Shown one piece after another: positions 47,051 to 56,047 of a stretch of 64,000 bases of DNA; position 1 is the stretch's first letter; the number at the start of each line of letters is the position of its first letter. A program made the translations under genes and the position numbers. This stretch comes from Methanothrix sp. (GTDB lineage Archaea > Halobacteriota > Methanosarcinia > Methanotrichales > Methanotrichaceae): the NCBI RefSeq assembly GCF_030055635.1, contig NZ_JASFYM010000001.1, forward strand, positions 40,362 through 104,361, in the 5' to 3' direction. Under the pieces are notes generated by a model, which saw only the letters and a list, made by a program, of their open reading frames with translations, was not told the origin of the DNA and ran no database searches.

Positions 47051-47064
47051 GTGTTTCGCCTATC

Positions 47065-48369
47065 TTAGATTGCCTCCGCCACCGATACAATCGGCTCACG
47101 GAACTCCTTTATCTCTCCGTAGATGGCTCCGACGAGGCCGGATGTCATCTCGGGTGTGAACATCTGTGTGCCGGCATCAAGAGCCACAGCAGCCGCGACG
47201 CAGGGTATAGCCATGCCTCTGGAGTGCCTGGTCACGATGTGGTTGCCGTTGAACACACCGGGCCCGCCGCCGCCGTAGATCGAGTGGCTGAAGAACGAGA
47301 ATCCGACGGCAGTACCCATCACCCTGCCGAAGTCGCAGGCAGGCAGAGCGGTCTCCTTCTCGACGAGGTCGTTGTAGTACAGCAGCGTCGAGGATACGGC
47401 CTGGGCGCCCCTCAGAGCACCGCAGTTGACCATCGTGGCTGCGAGAACGCCAGCTGCGTTGTACGCATTCCACATGGATACATCATTGGCCTCGTACATC
47501 ACATATCCGGATGGGAACTTCTTGCCGGGCTTTATGACCTTGTCCTCAAGCGCCCTCTCGACGACGCTGTGGACTACCGTGCCTATTGTGCCGGTCTTGC
47601 CGTTCTTCTTGACCAGATCATAGACCATGTTGTCGGCATTGAGTCCCTGGTACGCAAGAGCAAGGAGCTGATGCCTCTCGAAGATGCCAATCGCGTTGCC
47701 CATCTCAAACTCGCCCATCTGCTCGAGTATCGCGGCGAGGGATGCGGCATTCATGGCGTTTCTCTTTGTGATCGCAGCGATGTGGTTCGCCATGACGTTC
47801 CTGTATGCGAAGCCCAGACCCTCATCGTTCTGGGGGATGTTGAGAACAGACGCTACGTTTCCGCCGTTCATGCCGACCGTCTGCGGGTACTCGCCCCACA
47901 CCGCGGCATGGATCATCGGAGCATCGAAGAGCCCTGCCTTGAAGTGCTGGATTATCGCCTCGACTGTGGCAGCTGCGGCAGCTGTCATTCCGACCACGAA
48001 CTCAGAGGCGATCTCCGCCCTGGCCGATGGGATCTGGACGAGAAGCTGCTTGCCTCCACCGAGGACCTGCACATTTGTATCGTCGCCGGGTGTTACCTGC
48101 AGAAGGGCCTTTATCTTCTCAGCGAGCGGCTGTGCATTTGCGACAATGTCGTAGTTCAGCTCGCGGCCCTTGATCTGCCTTCTGCCGCCAGCGACGCGTC
48201 CTGTCTTCAGAGCATTCTCAATTCCTGCCAGGTTTACTGCGACAGTTCGCCTTGTCAGTTTCGCAAGCTTTTGGATAGCTGCGTTCCTGAGTGGGCTGAT
48301 GGCGCTGAGGTCAACGTCACTCTTTAAAAGAACCCCACGGTCACTATATATGTCTATCTTGTCAGACAC
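47065..48369 (-). CDS. mcrB: Methyl-coenzyme M reductase beta subunit
   Basis: 434 residues, full length. Seen: [20 protein letters not shown] at the start, [13 protein letters not shown], and the conserved coenzyme B pocket [20 protein letters not shown] with its Tyr and His. The start codon is GTG 48369 behind a strong AAAGGAGGAT. It is the first gene of mcrBDGA and has a leader of about 115 bases holding a nine-codon ORF. Confidence 0.99.
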   Translation of the reverse strand: MSDKIDIYSDRGVLLKSDVDLSAISPLRNAAIQKLAKLTRRTVAVNLAGIENALKTGRVAGGRRQIKGRELNYDIVANAQPLAEKIKALLQVTPGDDTNVQVLGGGKQLLVQIPSARAEIASEFVVGMTAAAAATVEAIIQHFKAGLFDAPMIHAAVWGEYPQTVGMNGGNVASVLNIPQNDEGLGFAYRNVMANHIAAITKRNAMNAASLAAILEQMGEFEMGNAIGIFERHQLLALAYQGLNADNMVYDLVKKNGKTGTIGTVVHSVVERALEDKVIKPGKKFPSGYVMYEANDVSMWNAYNAAGVLAATMVNCGALRGAQAVSSTLLYYNDLVEKETALPACDFGRVMGTAVGFSFFSHSIYGGGGPGVFNGNHIVTRHSRGMAIPCVAAAVALDAGTQMFTPEMTSGLVGAIYGEIKEFREPIVSVAEAI

Positions 48370-48440
48370 GTTCCTTATCCTCCTTTACCTTCTAGCAGAA
48401 AGGCGCAATGGAAACCGTACCCTGGAGCGATGATACGACA

Positions 48441-48470
48441 TCAAGCCGTATCCAGGTCCGGCCATATCAT
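48441..48470 (-). promoter_or_regulatory. Nine-codon upstream ORF in the mcr leader
   Basis: On the minus strand, ATG 48470 opens MIWPDLDTA and stops with TGA at 48441-48443. It has its own strong ribosome site GGGAGGT (48475-48481), better than many genes in the window. It lies about 70 bases before the mcrB start. It may act as a leader peptide; conservation is not known. Confidence 0.55.
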
Positions 48471-48507
48471 TACAACCTCCCGCCGCTAATACAGTCGATG
48501 CATATCT

Positions 48508-48517
48508 ACTTAAATGT
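48508..48517 (-). promoter_or_regulatory. Likely TATA box of the mcr operon
   Basis: The minus strand reads ATTTAAGTAG here, inside a long AT-rich stretch. It places transcription start near 48487, just before the ribosome site of the nine-codon ORF. Confidence 0.55.
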
Positions 48518-48520
48518 TTT

Positions 48521-48912
48521 GATCGAGATTTGAAATAAATAATAAATTATTTTAATAAGATCGCGAAGCAAAATTATAATTAACAAAATACTTTAAAAAA
48601 TGATACTTATTTTAATAACTAGAGGCACCAAACATCACACCAATCAGTGAATTCGCATTACAGATCGAGTGAGAGAAACCAGATAGTTTCGTGGAGGAAT
48701 AACTTCTGCGCGATACCACAGAGAGCACCTTATTATTTATAATATTTTATAATTAATTTTGACATGATCTGCCCTGCGAATACCGATCATGCTCAAGAGT
48801 CCGTAGATATGATATTTTGCATATTTATATAGCAAATTGGCATAAAATAATAGCATGCTGCTGTACTCTTTGGTGCCAAACATTAAAAAGATATTAACTT
48901 AAAATTTAACAA
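48521..48912. other. AT-rich non-coding region upstream of mcr
   Basis: About 390 bases with far higher A+T than the rest of the window and no convincing gene. It has several other TATA-like runs (near 48565, 48735 and 48825) and two related sites, GGCACCAAACAT (48625-48636) and GGTGCCAAACAT (near 48870). It could host further promoters, regulator sites or a small RNA. Confidence 0.5.
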
Positions 48913-49017
48913 TTGGAAAAAGCCATACGAGCTGTACTGGCTGATGTCCAGATATCAACGTGGTCAGATGTTTATTTGAGCCTGCAGATACGCCCCCAGA
49001 ATGAAATCGGGCGCCCT

Positions 49018-50109
49018 TCATGTGATCTCCTGTGCTGGGCACTCGGATCTGAACCCGCTGAAATCACCGGACCGCCTCATCAACCTCCATATCTCAGAGA
49101 GGGGGGCATCAAGAACGTTCCCGTAGACCCTGCTGAGGTAAGGACACCCTCTGACCCCGCCATCCACACCCACATGCAGCCAGCGTCTGCCTGCCATGCA
49201 TCCCAGCATCTCGCCCTCGAAGTACGTGCTTGCGAAGACCCTTGGACCATCCTGAGACGCGTTCATCTTTCTGTAGAAGCGTATGATCTTCTCCCTGTCG
49301 ATACGGGTCAGACGATCCTCCTCACTCCTCGGTATCGCCTCCCACACAGATAGCTCATGAACCCCGAGCTCTCTGGCAAGCTCGTAGAGTTCCGGAAGCG
49401 TATTGACCCTCTCGGAGTTCACATGAGTTGACATCGTCACCATCAGGCCTGCCTTCAGCCCCATCCTGATCGCAGCCAGAGCTCTCTCATGTGCTCCCAC
49501 AACGCCCCGGATCTCATCGTGTACCCTTGGGTCAGCGCTGTAAACCCCTATGATGAGGTTGTAAAGGCCTGCCTCCCTCAGCGCATCAGCAATCTCAGGG
49601 GTCATCTCGAGCCCGGGAGTGAAGAGGTTGACAACAGCCCTCTCCTTATCCACATGCTTCACAAGATCGATTATGTCAGGCCTGAGGAGAGGATCGCCCT
49701 CTGTGAACGTGATTATACATGCGCCCATATCCAGAGCCTGGTCTATGACGCTCCTGATCGCATCTGAGGAGAGCTCACCCTCGCCCTCCTGGAGCGTGCA
49801 GTGGTCACAGCTGCACCCGCACCTGCGTGTCACCTCTATGCTCACAGTCTGGGGGACCTCGCGGCCTATCGCTATCCTGGCCTCATTCGTGATGAGACGC
49901 CTGAATGGCCCGCTCGGTATCGGCGGCAGCCAGGTTGATGGTATTATCGCATCGCTCCTCACAAGCGCAGGCTTCTCCTCCGCCAGCCTCTCGTTTATCT
50001 TCTTCAGTATCGGCTGGACCATAAGCGAGAGGGCCCCATGCGCCTCGATCCTCCGAGCCTCATCGATGAAGTCGACCGTAAGGGCTGCGGTCTTTAGTAG
50101 CTGAGTCAT
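49018..50109 (-). CDS. Radical SAM/SPASM-type protein upstream of the mcr operon
   Basis: 363 residues. A helical head of about 75 residues precedes the cluster motif VTRRCGCSCDHCTLQ (C-x3-C-x2-C). The barrel follows with ITFTEGDPLLRPDII and NLIIGVYSADPRVHDEIRG. SPASM-like cysteines are in EGEMLGCMAG, GGVRGCPYL and SECPAQ. It could modify a peptide or protein; its placement next to mcr, whose product carries several modified residues, is suggestive, but it does not look like the known arginine methylase Mmp10. It has its own promoter-like GATAAAGCTATAAC upstream. Confidence 0.85.
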   Translation of the reverse strand: MTQLLKTAALTVDFIDEARRIEAHGALSLMVQPILKKINERLAEEKPALVRSDAIIPSTWLPPIPSGPFRRLITNEARIAIGREVPQTVSIEVTRRCGCSCDHCTLQEGEGELSSDAIRSVIDQALDMGACIITFTEGDPLLRPDIIDLVKHVDKERAVVNLFTPGLEMTPEIADALREAGLYNLIIGVYSADPRVHDEIRGVVGAHERALAAIRMGLKAGLMVTMSTHVNSERVNTLPELYELARELGVHELSVWEAIPRSEEDRLTRIDREKIIRFYRKMNASQDGPRVFASTYFEGEMLGCMAGRRWLHVGVDGGVRGCPYLSRVYGNVLDAPLSEIWRLMRRSGDFSGFRSECPAQEIT

Positions 50110-50372
50110 TGATGCGTAATAGCTCCACGTCAGTTATAGCTTTATCGCTCTCCTGAGAGAGTTCCTCGCACATTCCATGCTTATAGCAAAGCCGCTGCGC
50201 CTATCCAATGCGCGCAGCTATGCATGCTATACCCAACATCGACCCCTAGAACTGTGATGATCACCGACCCTGCCTGCTCGCCATGGGCACAGTGCCACAC
50301 CAGATAGATATAAGTAAAAGTACCCATGGTTCTTGTGCGTTTATCTGTCTCGATCATCAGGATGGTTATGAG

Positions 50373-51128
50373 ATGAGTCTGAATAAAGGAGATATTATAA
50401 AGCTGGAATATACAGGGATCGTGGATGGCAAGGTGTTCACATCCACAAGCGCCGATGTCGCAAGGGAGAACGGGATATACGACGAGAATGCGATCTACGG
50501 CCCAAGGATTGTGATTCTGGGAGCTGGCCAGATAGTGCCCGGTTTCGAGGAAGAGCTCATTGGAAAGGAGCCGGGGCACGCAGGATCTGTCGAGCTGCCG
50601 CCTGAGAAGGCATACGGCGTTCGCGATCCGGAGAAGATTGAGACTGTGATGCTCAACAGATTCAAGGATGAGAAGCCATATCCTGGGATGCGTGTCTCCG
50701 TCGATGGCAAAATAGGGACTGTCACAAGGATCGTTGGGAGAAAGGCGACGATCGACTTCAACCATCCCCTCGCCGATAAGAGCGTGAGGTTCGATTACAG
50801 GATACTGGAGCGCATAGAGGACAGGGAGGAGAAGCTCAGAGCGATGATCAAGATCTTCAGCGATATCGAGCTCGAATCAAAGATAACAGACGACGTGGCC
50901 GAGATAATCGTCCCCTGGGAGATCTCCTACTTCAAGGACTGGCTCATGATAAGGCGCTGGCTCGCAGACATGGCCCTGAGGACGCTGGGGCTGAAGGAGG
51001 TAAGGTTTGTCGAGAGGCACACGCCGGAGGACAGGTTCCGCGCTGAGCTGATATCGCCACCTGAGAAGCCCGCGGGAGAGAGCGGAAGCGCGGAATCTCA
51101 GGGCTCTGGAGGCGAGAGCCAGCCCTGA
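50373..51128 (+). CDS. FKBP-type peptidyl-prolyl isomerase (SlyD-like)
   Basis: About 251 residues. N-terminal FKBP fold with an inserted flap (GDIIKLEYTGIVDGKVFTST, GAGQIVPGFEEELIGKEPG, LPPEKAYGVRDPE, VGRKATIDFNHPLADK). This is the long archaeal form, with a C-terminal alpha/beta domain of about 90 residues and a Ser/Gly/Glu-rich tail. It speeds proline isomerisation and may act as a chaperone. The ATG at 50373 begins at the family N-terminus; a TATA box lies near 50306-50316. Confidence 0.92.
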   Translation: MSLNKGDIIKLEYTGIVDGKVFTSTSADVARENGIYDENAIYGPRIVILGAGQIVPGFEEELIGKEPGHAGSVELPPEKAYGVRDPEKIETVMLNRFKDEKPYPGMRVSVDGKIGTVTRIVGRKATIDFNHPLADKSVRFDYRILERIEDREEKLRAMIKIFSDIELESKITDDVAEIIVPWEISYFKDWLMIRRWLADMALRTLGLKEVRFVERHTPEDRFRAELISPPEKPAGESGSAESQGSGGESQP

Positions 51129-51167
51129 GAATGCAAAAGTCCATCAGCCTGAAGACATGGTCAAGCC

Positions 51168-52148
51168 ATGATCCCATGCAGCAGGTGCAGCAGGCCCTCG
51201 GTGATACACCAGCGCTATTCGGGCCTCAATCTCTGCGCTGAGCACTTCGAGGAGGACGTGCAGAGAAAGATCCGCGAGAGTCTCAGAGCCTACAGGATAT
51301 TCTCCAGAGGAGGCAGGGTTGCCGTCGCCCTCAGCGGAGGGAAGGACAGCTCTGTGCTTCTTTACACACTGAAGAGGATATTCTCCCACCGGAGGGACAT
51401 CGAGCTCATCGCCCTGATGGTCGATGAGGGCATAAGCGGCTACAGGGAGAACACGCTGAAAACTGCCTCCGAGCTCGCAGATCGGCTTGAGGTGCCCCAC
51501 ATAACTCTCAGCTTCAGAGAGGAGTTCAACATAACAATTGATGAGATCTCAAGAGAGGACCTCAGCCAGGCTCCATGCACGTACTGCGGCGTAATGAGAA
51601 AGCACCTGCTGAACAGAACCGCCAGAGAGCTAGACGCGGTCGCGCTTGCCACAGGCCACAACCTCGATGACGAGGCCCAGACCGTGCTTCTGAACTACCT
51701 CAGGGGCGATGTAGACAGGCTCTTCAGGCTTGTGCCGAAGCGTCCCAGGGAGGGGATGGTCTACAGGATAAAGCCCCTCAGGAGGATTCCGGAGCGCGAG
51801 GTCGCGACCTACGCGATGCTTCACGGGATATTCCCAAGAGACCACAAATCCTGCCCGAACGTGCCCAGGGCTATGCGTCTCGAGGTCAAGAACATGTTAA
51901 ACGAGATGGAGGCGAGACATCCGGGCACCAAGTACTCGATCCTGAGGGGATTCGACAGGATCCGCGAGCTCGCGCCTGATGTTCATGTGGATCTCCAGCG
52001 CTGCGAGAGGTGCGGCGAGCCTGCGGGGAGCAGTGTGTGCAAGACATGCCAGCTGCTCGAGGGACTCAGAGCAAAGCCTTTAAGTCATAAAAGCGAGAAG
52101 TCATGCCCCGATATTCGCCTCGGTAGCTCAGCTGGTCAGAGCGAGTGA
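51168..52148 (+). CDS. tRNA 2-thiolation protein (TtuA/NcsA family, TIGR00269)
   Basis: 326 residues. Order: N-terminal zinc knuckle (CSRCSRPS, CAEHF), PP-loop ATP site AVALSGGKDSSVLL, the APCTYCGVMRK pair plus a later Cys in HKSCPNVPRAM that together can hold a 4Fe-4S cluster, and a C-terminal zinc site (CERCGEPAG, CKTCQLLEG). The enzyme activates and thiolates tRNA uridine (U34 or U54); which one cannot be decided here. NifS at 15 kb could supply sulfur. The last 11 codons and the stop lie inside the tRNA-Thr gene, so the C-terminal tail is encoded by tRNA sequence. Confidence 0.93.
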   Translation: MIPCSRCSRPSVIHQRYSGLNLCAEHFEEDVQRKIRESLRAYRIFSRGGRVAVALSGGKDSSVLLYTLKRIFSHRRDIELIALMVDEGISGYRENTLKTASELADRLEVPHITLSFREEFNITIDEISREDLSQAPCTYCGVMRKHLLNRTARELDAVALATGHNLDDEAQTVLLNYLRGDVDRLFRLVPKRPREGMVYRIKPLRRIPEREVATYAMLHGIFPRDHKSCPNVPRAMRLEVKNMLNEMEARHPGTKYSILRGFDRIRELAPDVHVDLQRCERCGEPAGSSVCKTCQLLEGLRAKPLSHKSEKSCPDIRLGSSAGQSE

Positions 52149-52190
52149 CTTGTAATCACTAGGTCGCGTGTTCGAATCACGCCCGGGGCT
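52117..52190 (+). tRNA. tRNA-Thr (anticodon TGT)
   Basis: Full cloverleaf of 74 bases. Acceptor arm GCCTCGG pairs with CCGGGGC (one G-T pair) and the discriminator is T. D-arm GCTC/GAGC; anticodon arm AGTGA/TCACT with loop CTTGTAA, so the anticodon is TGT at 52151-52153; T-arm GCGTG/CACGC with TTCGAAT. No intron and no encoded CCA. A TATA-like TTTAAGTC (52079-52086) lies in the upstream coding sequence. The gene overlaps the thiolation-protein gene by 32 bases. Confidence 0.97.
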
Positions 52191-52207
52191 TCTCCTGTGG
52201 GGGTATC

Positions 52208-52585
52208 ATGCGGAGATTGGTTGTGCTGGCGGTTGTTGTATCTCTTATGCTCTCACCCGCCCTCTCAATACCGAAGGTTGTGGAAAAGGATATATCGAAG
52301 AGCGAGCTGGAGGAGCTTGAGGAGCTCTTTTCGGGCAGACAGGAGAGCCAGACAGAGGCACAGGCTGCCCCCATTAACGAGACATCTGAGTACTCAGGCT
52401 ACGTCTCGACAGACCGCACATCCATCAACATGATCTACACTCCTCCCTATATCAGCGATCTTGTTAACAACACGCTGTTCTCGGAGCTGTCAATGCTCAT
52501 GAACGTGAGCATCTCGCCTCCCTATATTTCGCTAAATCTGACAGCGCCAAAAACCACTTACAAAATACGCCACGTTATAAGCTGA
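52208..52585 (+). CDS. Small exported protein of unknown function
   Basis: 125 residues with a signal peptide (LVVLAVVVSLMLSPALS), a short acidic helix (SKSELEELEELFSG), and a beta-like tail with two PPYIS motifs (TPPYISDLV, SPPYISLNL). No family was recognised. It starts 17 bases after the tRNA-Thr gene, behind GGGGGTATC. Confidence 0.65.
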   Translation: MRRLVVLAVVVSLMLSPALSIPKVVEKDISKSELEELEELFSGRQESQTEAQAAPINETSEYSGYVSTDRTSINMIYTPPYISDLVNNTLFSELSMLMNVSISPPYISLNLTAPKTTYKIRHVIS

Positions 52586-52942
52586 GGCGCTGTAACTATA
52601 CATTTGCGCTCTTATTCATCTGAGGCTCATGTGATCGAATCGTCGGAGATGCGAACTCTGATAACCTCTACCATCAGCTGTTGACGTCACATCTCTTTAC
52701 AAGATTACTGATCCGCTGAATCATAGGGATGAGCCACATCTGATAATGTGAAGGCACTGGTCCAGATGTGCATTCCTGGTGAGCGGGTGAATGCATCAAG
52801 CAACCTCTGCTCTGAACTCCAGGTTGCTTAATACAAGAGCGTCCATCCGATGGTCTGTGAAGTGCTGGCTCAGCCATGCACCAAAGGAGACCCAAGCTTG
52901 CATGGCGCCGAGATCGTCTCACACGCAGTGAAGGCAACACAG
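52586..52942. other. Gap without a clear gene
   Basis: About 360 bases. Frames are closed or have poor composition, and no RNA gene was recognised. The promoter of the following SPFH gene begins at 52943. Confidence 0.4.
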
Positions 52943-52954
52943 CTTTTAATATAC
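52943..52954 (+). promoter_or_regulatory. TATA box of the SPFH-NfeD operon
   Basis: CTTTTAATATAC lies about 33-44 bases before the GTG start at 52987. Confidence 0.5.
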
Positions 52955-52986
52955 AAGAACGGCTAAAAGCATTATGAGGTGTTCGT

Positions 52987-53778
52987 GTGGCTTTGCTTGA
53001 TTCTCAGCTTCCGATAGTGATAGTCATTCTGCTCATACTTCTGAGCCAGTCGATGAAGATTGTGAGGGAGTATGAGCGTGTCGTCGTCTTCCGTCTCGGC
53101 AGGTACAGCGGCGTCAAGGGCCCGGGTCTCTTCTTCATAATACCGATCATAGACCGGGTGCAGCTCATAGATCTCCGTGTTGTGACAATAGATGTGCAGA
53201 AGCAGGTCGTGATAACGAGGGATAACGTTACAGTGGATGTTGATGCTGTGATATACTACCGCGTCATGGACCCGGCGAAGGCCGTGATCCAGGTGGAGAA
53301 CTACAGGGTTGCGACCGCTCTTCTCTCGCAGACGACACTGAGGGATGTCTTGGGGCAGATAGATCTGGATGATCTCCTCTCGAAGAGGGAGGAGCTGAAC
53401 CTGAAGCTCCAGACCATCCTCGACAGGCACACGGATCCATGGGGCATAAAGGTGACTGCCGTCACGCTGAGAGACGTGAGCCTTCCTGAATCGATGATGA
53501 GAGCGATAGCGAAGCAGGCAGAGGCCGAGAGGGAGAAGAGGTCAAGGATAATCCTGGCGGATGGCGAGCTCCAGGCATCCAGGACGATGGCCGAGGCTGC
53601 TGCGCTTTATCAGCACGCGCCTGTGGCCATAAAGCTCAGGGAGCTCCAGACCCTTGCGGAGATCGCCAGGGAGAGGAACCTGATAGTTGTGACCTCCGGC
53701 TCAGACGTTGGAAGCACAGCAGGTCTGGTGGCAGCCCTACAGAGGACTGCTGAGGAGGCGGGAAGAAGTCAGACATGA
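52987..53778 (+). CDS. SPFH/stomatin-like membrane protein (slipin)
   Basis: 263 residues. One N-terminal membrane helix (IVIVILLILLSQS), then the stomatin pattern VREYERVVVFRLGRYSGVKG, PGLFFIIPIIDRV, VQKQVVITRDNVTVDVDAVIYYRV and RDVLGQ; a coiled-coil C-terminus (KQAEAEREKRSRIILADGE). It organises membrane microdomains as an oligomer. GTG start. It overlaps the NfeD gene by four bases; the pair is a known partnership in which NfeD cleaves the stomatin C-terminus. Confidence 0.95.
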   Translation: MALLDSQLPIVIVILLILLSQSMKIVREYERVVVFRLGRYSGVKGPGLFFIIPIIDRVQLIDLRVVTIDVQKQVVITRDNVTVDVDAVIYYRVMDPAKAVIQVENYRVATALLSQTTLRDVLGQIDLDDLLSKREELNLKLQTILDRHTDPWGIKVTAVTLRDVSLPESMMRAIAKQAEAEREKRSRIILADGELQASRTMAEAAALYQHAPVAIKLRELQTLAEIARERNLIVVTSGSDVGSTAGLVAALQRTAEEAGRSQT

Positions 53779-55055
53779 GGAACGATCGCATGGGGCCGTA
53801 CCTGAAGGCTTTGGTGCTGCTGATCATGCTCTCGTATCCCTGCACGGGGGATGTTATCACCCTCAGGATAGACGGAGCCATAACGCCGGCGAGCGATGAT
53901 CTTGTGAAGGCCGCGATAGGTTACGCTGAGAGCTCGAATGCGGATGCATTGATCATGATGCTCGACACCCCTGGTGGCGGCCTGAGCGAGACCCTGGAGA
54001 TAATAGCTGCCGTGGAGAGGACAGAGATACCTGTGGTGGGATACGTATCCCCGCCGGGAGCGAAGGCGTGGTCCGCTGGCACAATGATACTGATCAGCAC
54101 TGACATAGCAGCCATGGCCCCTAACACGATCATAGGCTCGGCCCAGCCGGTCAGGCTCCTACCCACAGGTGCTACTGAGCCTGTCAACGACACGAAGACG
54201 ACGAACGCCATAGTGGCGCTCATCGAGGAGAAGGCCAAGGTCCACGGGCGGAACAGGACCGCAGCACGGGAGTTCGTGCTGAGCAACCTAAATCTGAATG
54301 CAGAGGAGGCGCTGGAGTACAGGGTGATCGAGCACGTCTCCCCGGATGTCAGCAGTCTCCTCAGATCGATCAACGGCAGCACTGCGAAGAACAGGACTCT
54401 CATGACAGAGGGTGCCGCGGTGGTTACCTTCCAGCCCGACCTTAGGCTCAGGGTGCTGATGCTTTTGTCAGATCCAACAATCGCTGGACTGCTGCTGCTA
54501 ATCGGCCTCTACGCCCTCATCTTCGGGATCTCAAATCCAGGCCTCGGAGCAGAGGTCTTCGGGGTCATAGCGATCGCGCTCGGGCTCATCGGCCAGGGTT
54601 TCGATGTCAACATCGGCGCCCTGTTTCTCATAATCCTCGGCATGGGCCTGATCCTGGCAGAGCTCCACACCCATGCGATGGGTGTTCTGGGTGTTGCAGG
54701 ACTGATATGCATCATACTGGGAACGCTCCTGTTCGCGCCCATTGGATTCCCGGAGTGGTATCTTCCCGGAGAGTACCAGCGTTCTGTCATCAGGCTCTTC
54801 CTGCTCCCATCCCTGACGATGGCTGGATTCTTCGCGTTCGCGGTTTACAAGATAGCAGAGGCGAGGCGCAGGCCGACTTTCGAGGAGACCGCAGGACAGT
54901 ATGCAGAGGCGATCGAGACCCTGGATCCGAAGGGCTATGTCATATACCGTGGGGAGTACTGGAAGGCGGAGGCTGACGAAAGGATCGAAAAAGGAGAGAC
55001 GGTCGAGGTTGTGGGGATAACCGGGCAGACGCTCAGAGTCAGGAGGATGAGGTGA
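53775..55055 (+). CDS. NfeD-family membrane-bound serine protease (stomatin operon partner)
   Basis: 426 residues. Signal-like head (LLIMLSYPCTGDVI), ClpP/SppA-type protease domain with LDTPGGGLSETLEII and the catalytic Ser in KAWSAGTMILIS, then ANTIIGSAQPV-like sequence (here APNTIIGSAQPV). Four membrane segments follow, and the C-terminal OB-fold NfeD domain (GYVIYRGEYWKAEADERIE, GQTLRVRRM). It acts with the stomatin encoded by the overlapping gene. Three bases separate its stop from the convergent argB stop. Confidence 0.94.
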   Translation: MRNDRMGPYLKALVLLIMLSYPCTGDVITLRIDGAITPASDDLVKAAIGYAESSNADALIMMLDTPGGGLSETLEIIAAVERTEIPVVGYVSPPGAKAWSAGTMILISTDIAAMAPNTIIGSAQPVRLLPTGATEPVNDTKTTNAIVALIEEKAKVHGRNRTAAREFVLSNLNLNAEEALEYRVIEHVSPDVSSLLRSINGSTAKNRTLMTEGAAVVTFQPDLRLRVLMLLSDPTIAGLLLLIGLYALIFGISNPGLGAEVFGVIAIALGLIGQGFDVNIGALFLIILGMGLILAELHTHAMGVLGVAGLICIILGTLLFAPIGFPEWYLPGEYQRSVIRLFLLPSLTMAGFFAFAVYKIAEARRRPTFEETAGQYAEAIETLDPKGYVIYRGEYWKAEADERIEKGETVEVVGITGQTLRVRRMR

Positions 55056-55058
55056 GGG

Positions 55059-55928
55059 TCAGTTGGTGTTCATTATCATCGTGCCTATGCCTGCATCTGT
55101 CAGAAGCTCGAGTATGATCGCATGAGGTATCCTGCCGTCGATTATGTGTGCCTTCTCGACGCCGCGCTCAACAGCCTGGACACACGCCTCGACCTTCGGG
55201 ATCATGCCGCCCTTTATGATGCCCCGCTCAACAAGCCTCTGGAACTCGGAGGGCGAGAACTGTGAGATAACCCTACCCGGATCGTTCGGATCCTCTCTAA
55301 CACCCTCCACATCTGTGATGGATATGAGCTTCTTCGCACGCAGTGCGACTGCAACAGCTCCGGCCACGGTATCAGCGTTGACGTTCAGGCTGTTCCCCTC
55401 CCTGTCGATCGCAATGGGCGAAATCACAGGGATGTAGCCCTTCCCTGCGGTGATCATCAGTATCTCGGGGTTTATCTCCTCGACCTCTCCGACATATCCC
55501 AGATCTATGTTCTCCCCGTTCACATTCATCGGCGGCTTCTTCCTCGCCACTATCAGCATGCCATCTTTACCCGAAAGCCCGATGCCCTTACCGCCATGCT
55601 TGCCTATGAGAGATACCAGCTCTGCATTGATGTTGCCCAAAAGCACCATTCTGGCGATCTCAAGCGTCTCCCTGTCGGTGACCCTCAGACCAGCGACGAA
55701 CTCGGCCTTTTTCCCAAGACGCTTCATGGTCTCCGAGATCTCAGGACCGCCCCCATGAACTACCACAGGATGGATGCCGATGTATCTGAGCAGGATTATG
55801 TCCTGTATAAAGTTCTCCAGGATCTCGCGGTTCGTCATTATCGAGCCGCCGATCTTTATCACCATTATCGAGTCGTGAAACTCCCTTATGTACGGCAGAG
55901 CCTCTATAAGCACCTGTTCCTTCCTCAT
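55059..55928 (-). CDS. argB: Acetylglutamate kinase
   Basis: Second enzyme of arginine synthesis; phosphorylates N-acetylglutamate. 289 residues. Seen: VIKIGGSIM, VVVHGGGPEISETMKRLG, FVAGLRVTD, GKHGGKGIGLSGKDG, NVNADTVAGAVAVAL and GGMIPKVEACVQAVERGV. No other arginine gene is adjacent. Confidence 0.96.
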   Translation of the reverse strand: MRKEQVLIEALPYIREFHDSIMVIKIGGSIMTNREILENFIQDIILLRYIGIHPVVVHGGGPEISETMKRLGKKAEFVAGLRVTDRETLEIARMVLLGNINAELVSLIGKHGGKGIGLSGKDGMLIVARKKPPMNVNGENIDLGYVGEVEEINPEILMITAGKGYIPVISPIAIDREGNSLNVNADTVAGAVAVALRAKKLISITDVEGVREDPNDPGRVISQFSPSEFQRLVERGIIKGGMIPKVEACVQAVERGVEKAHIIDGRIPHAIILELLTDAGIGTMIMNTN

Positions 55929-56047
55929 ATCGCAGCTCCTATCGAAAATTGGTTTTAAGCAGCCTCCTGATATGCCTCATCGCTCCGAACAGAGCGGCAG
56001 TTGGGCACATTCAGGGTGCTGCATTTCCAGATGTCACCAACGGATCA

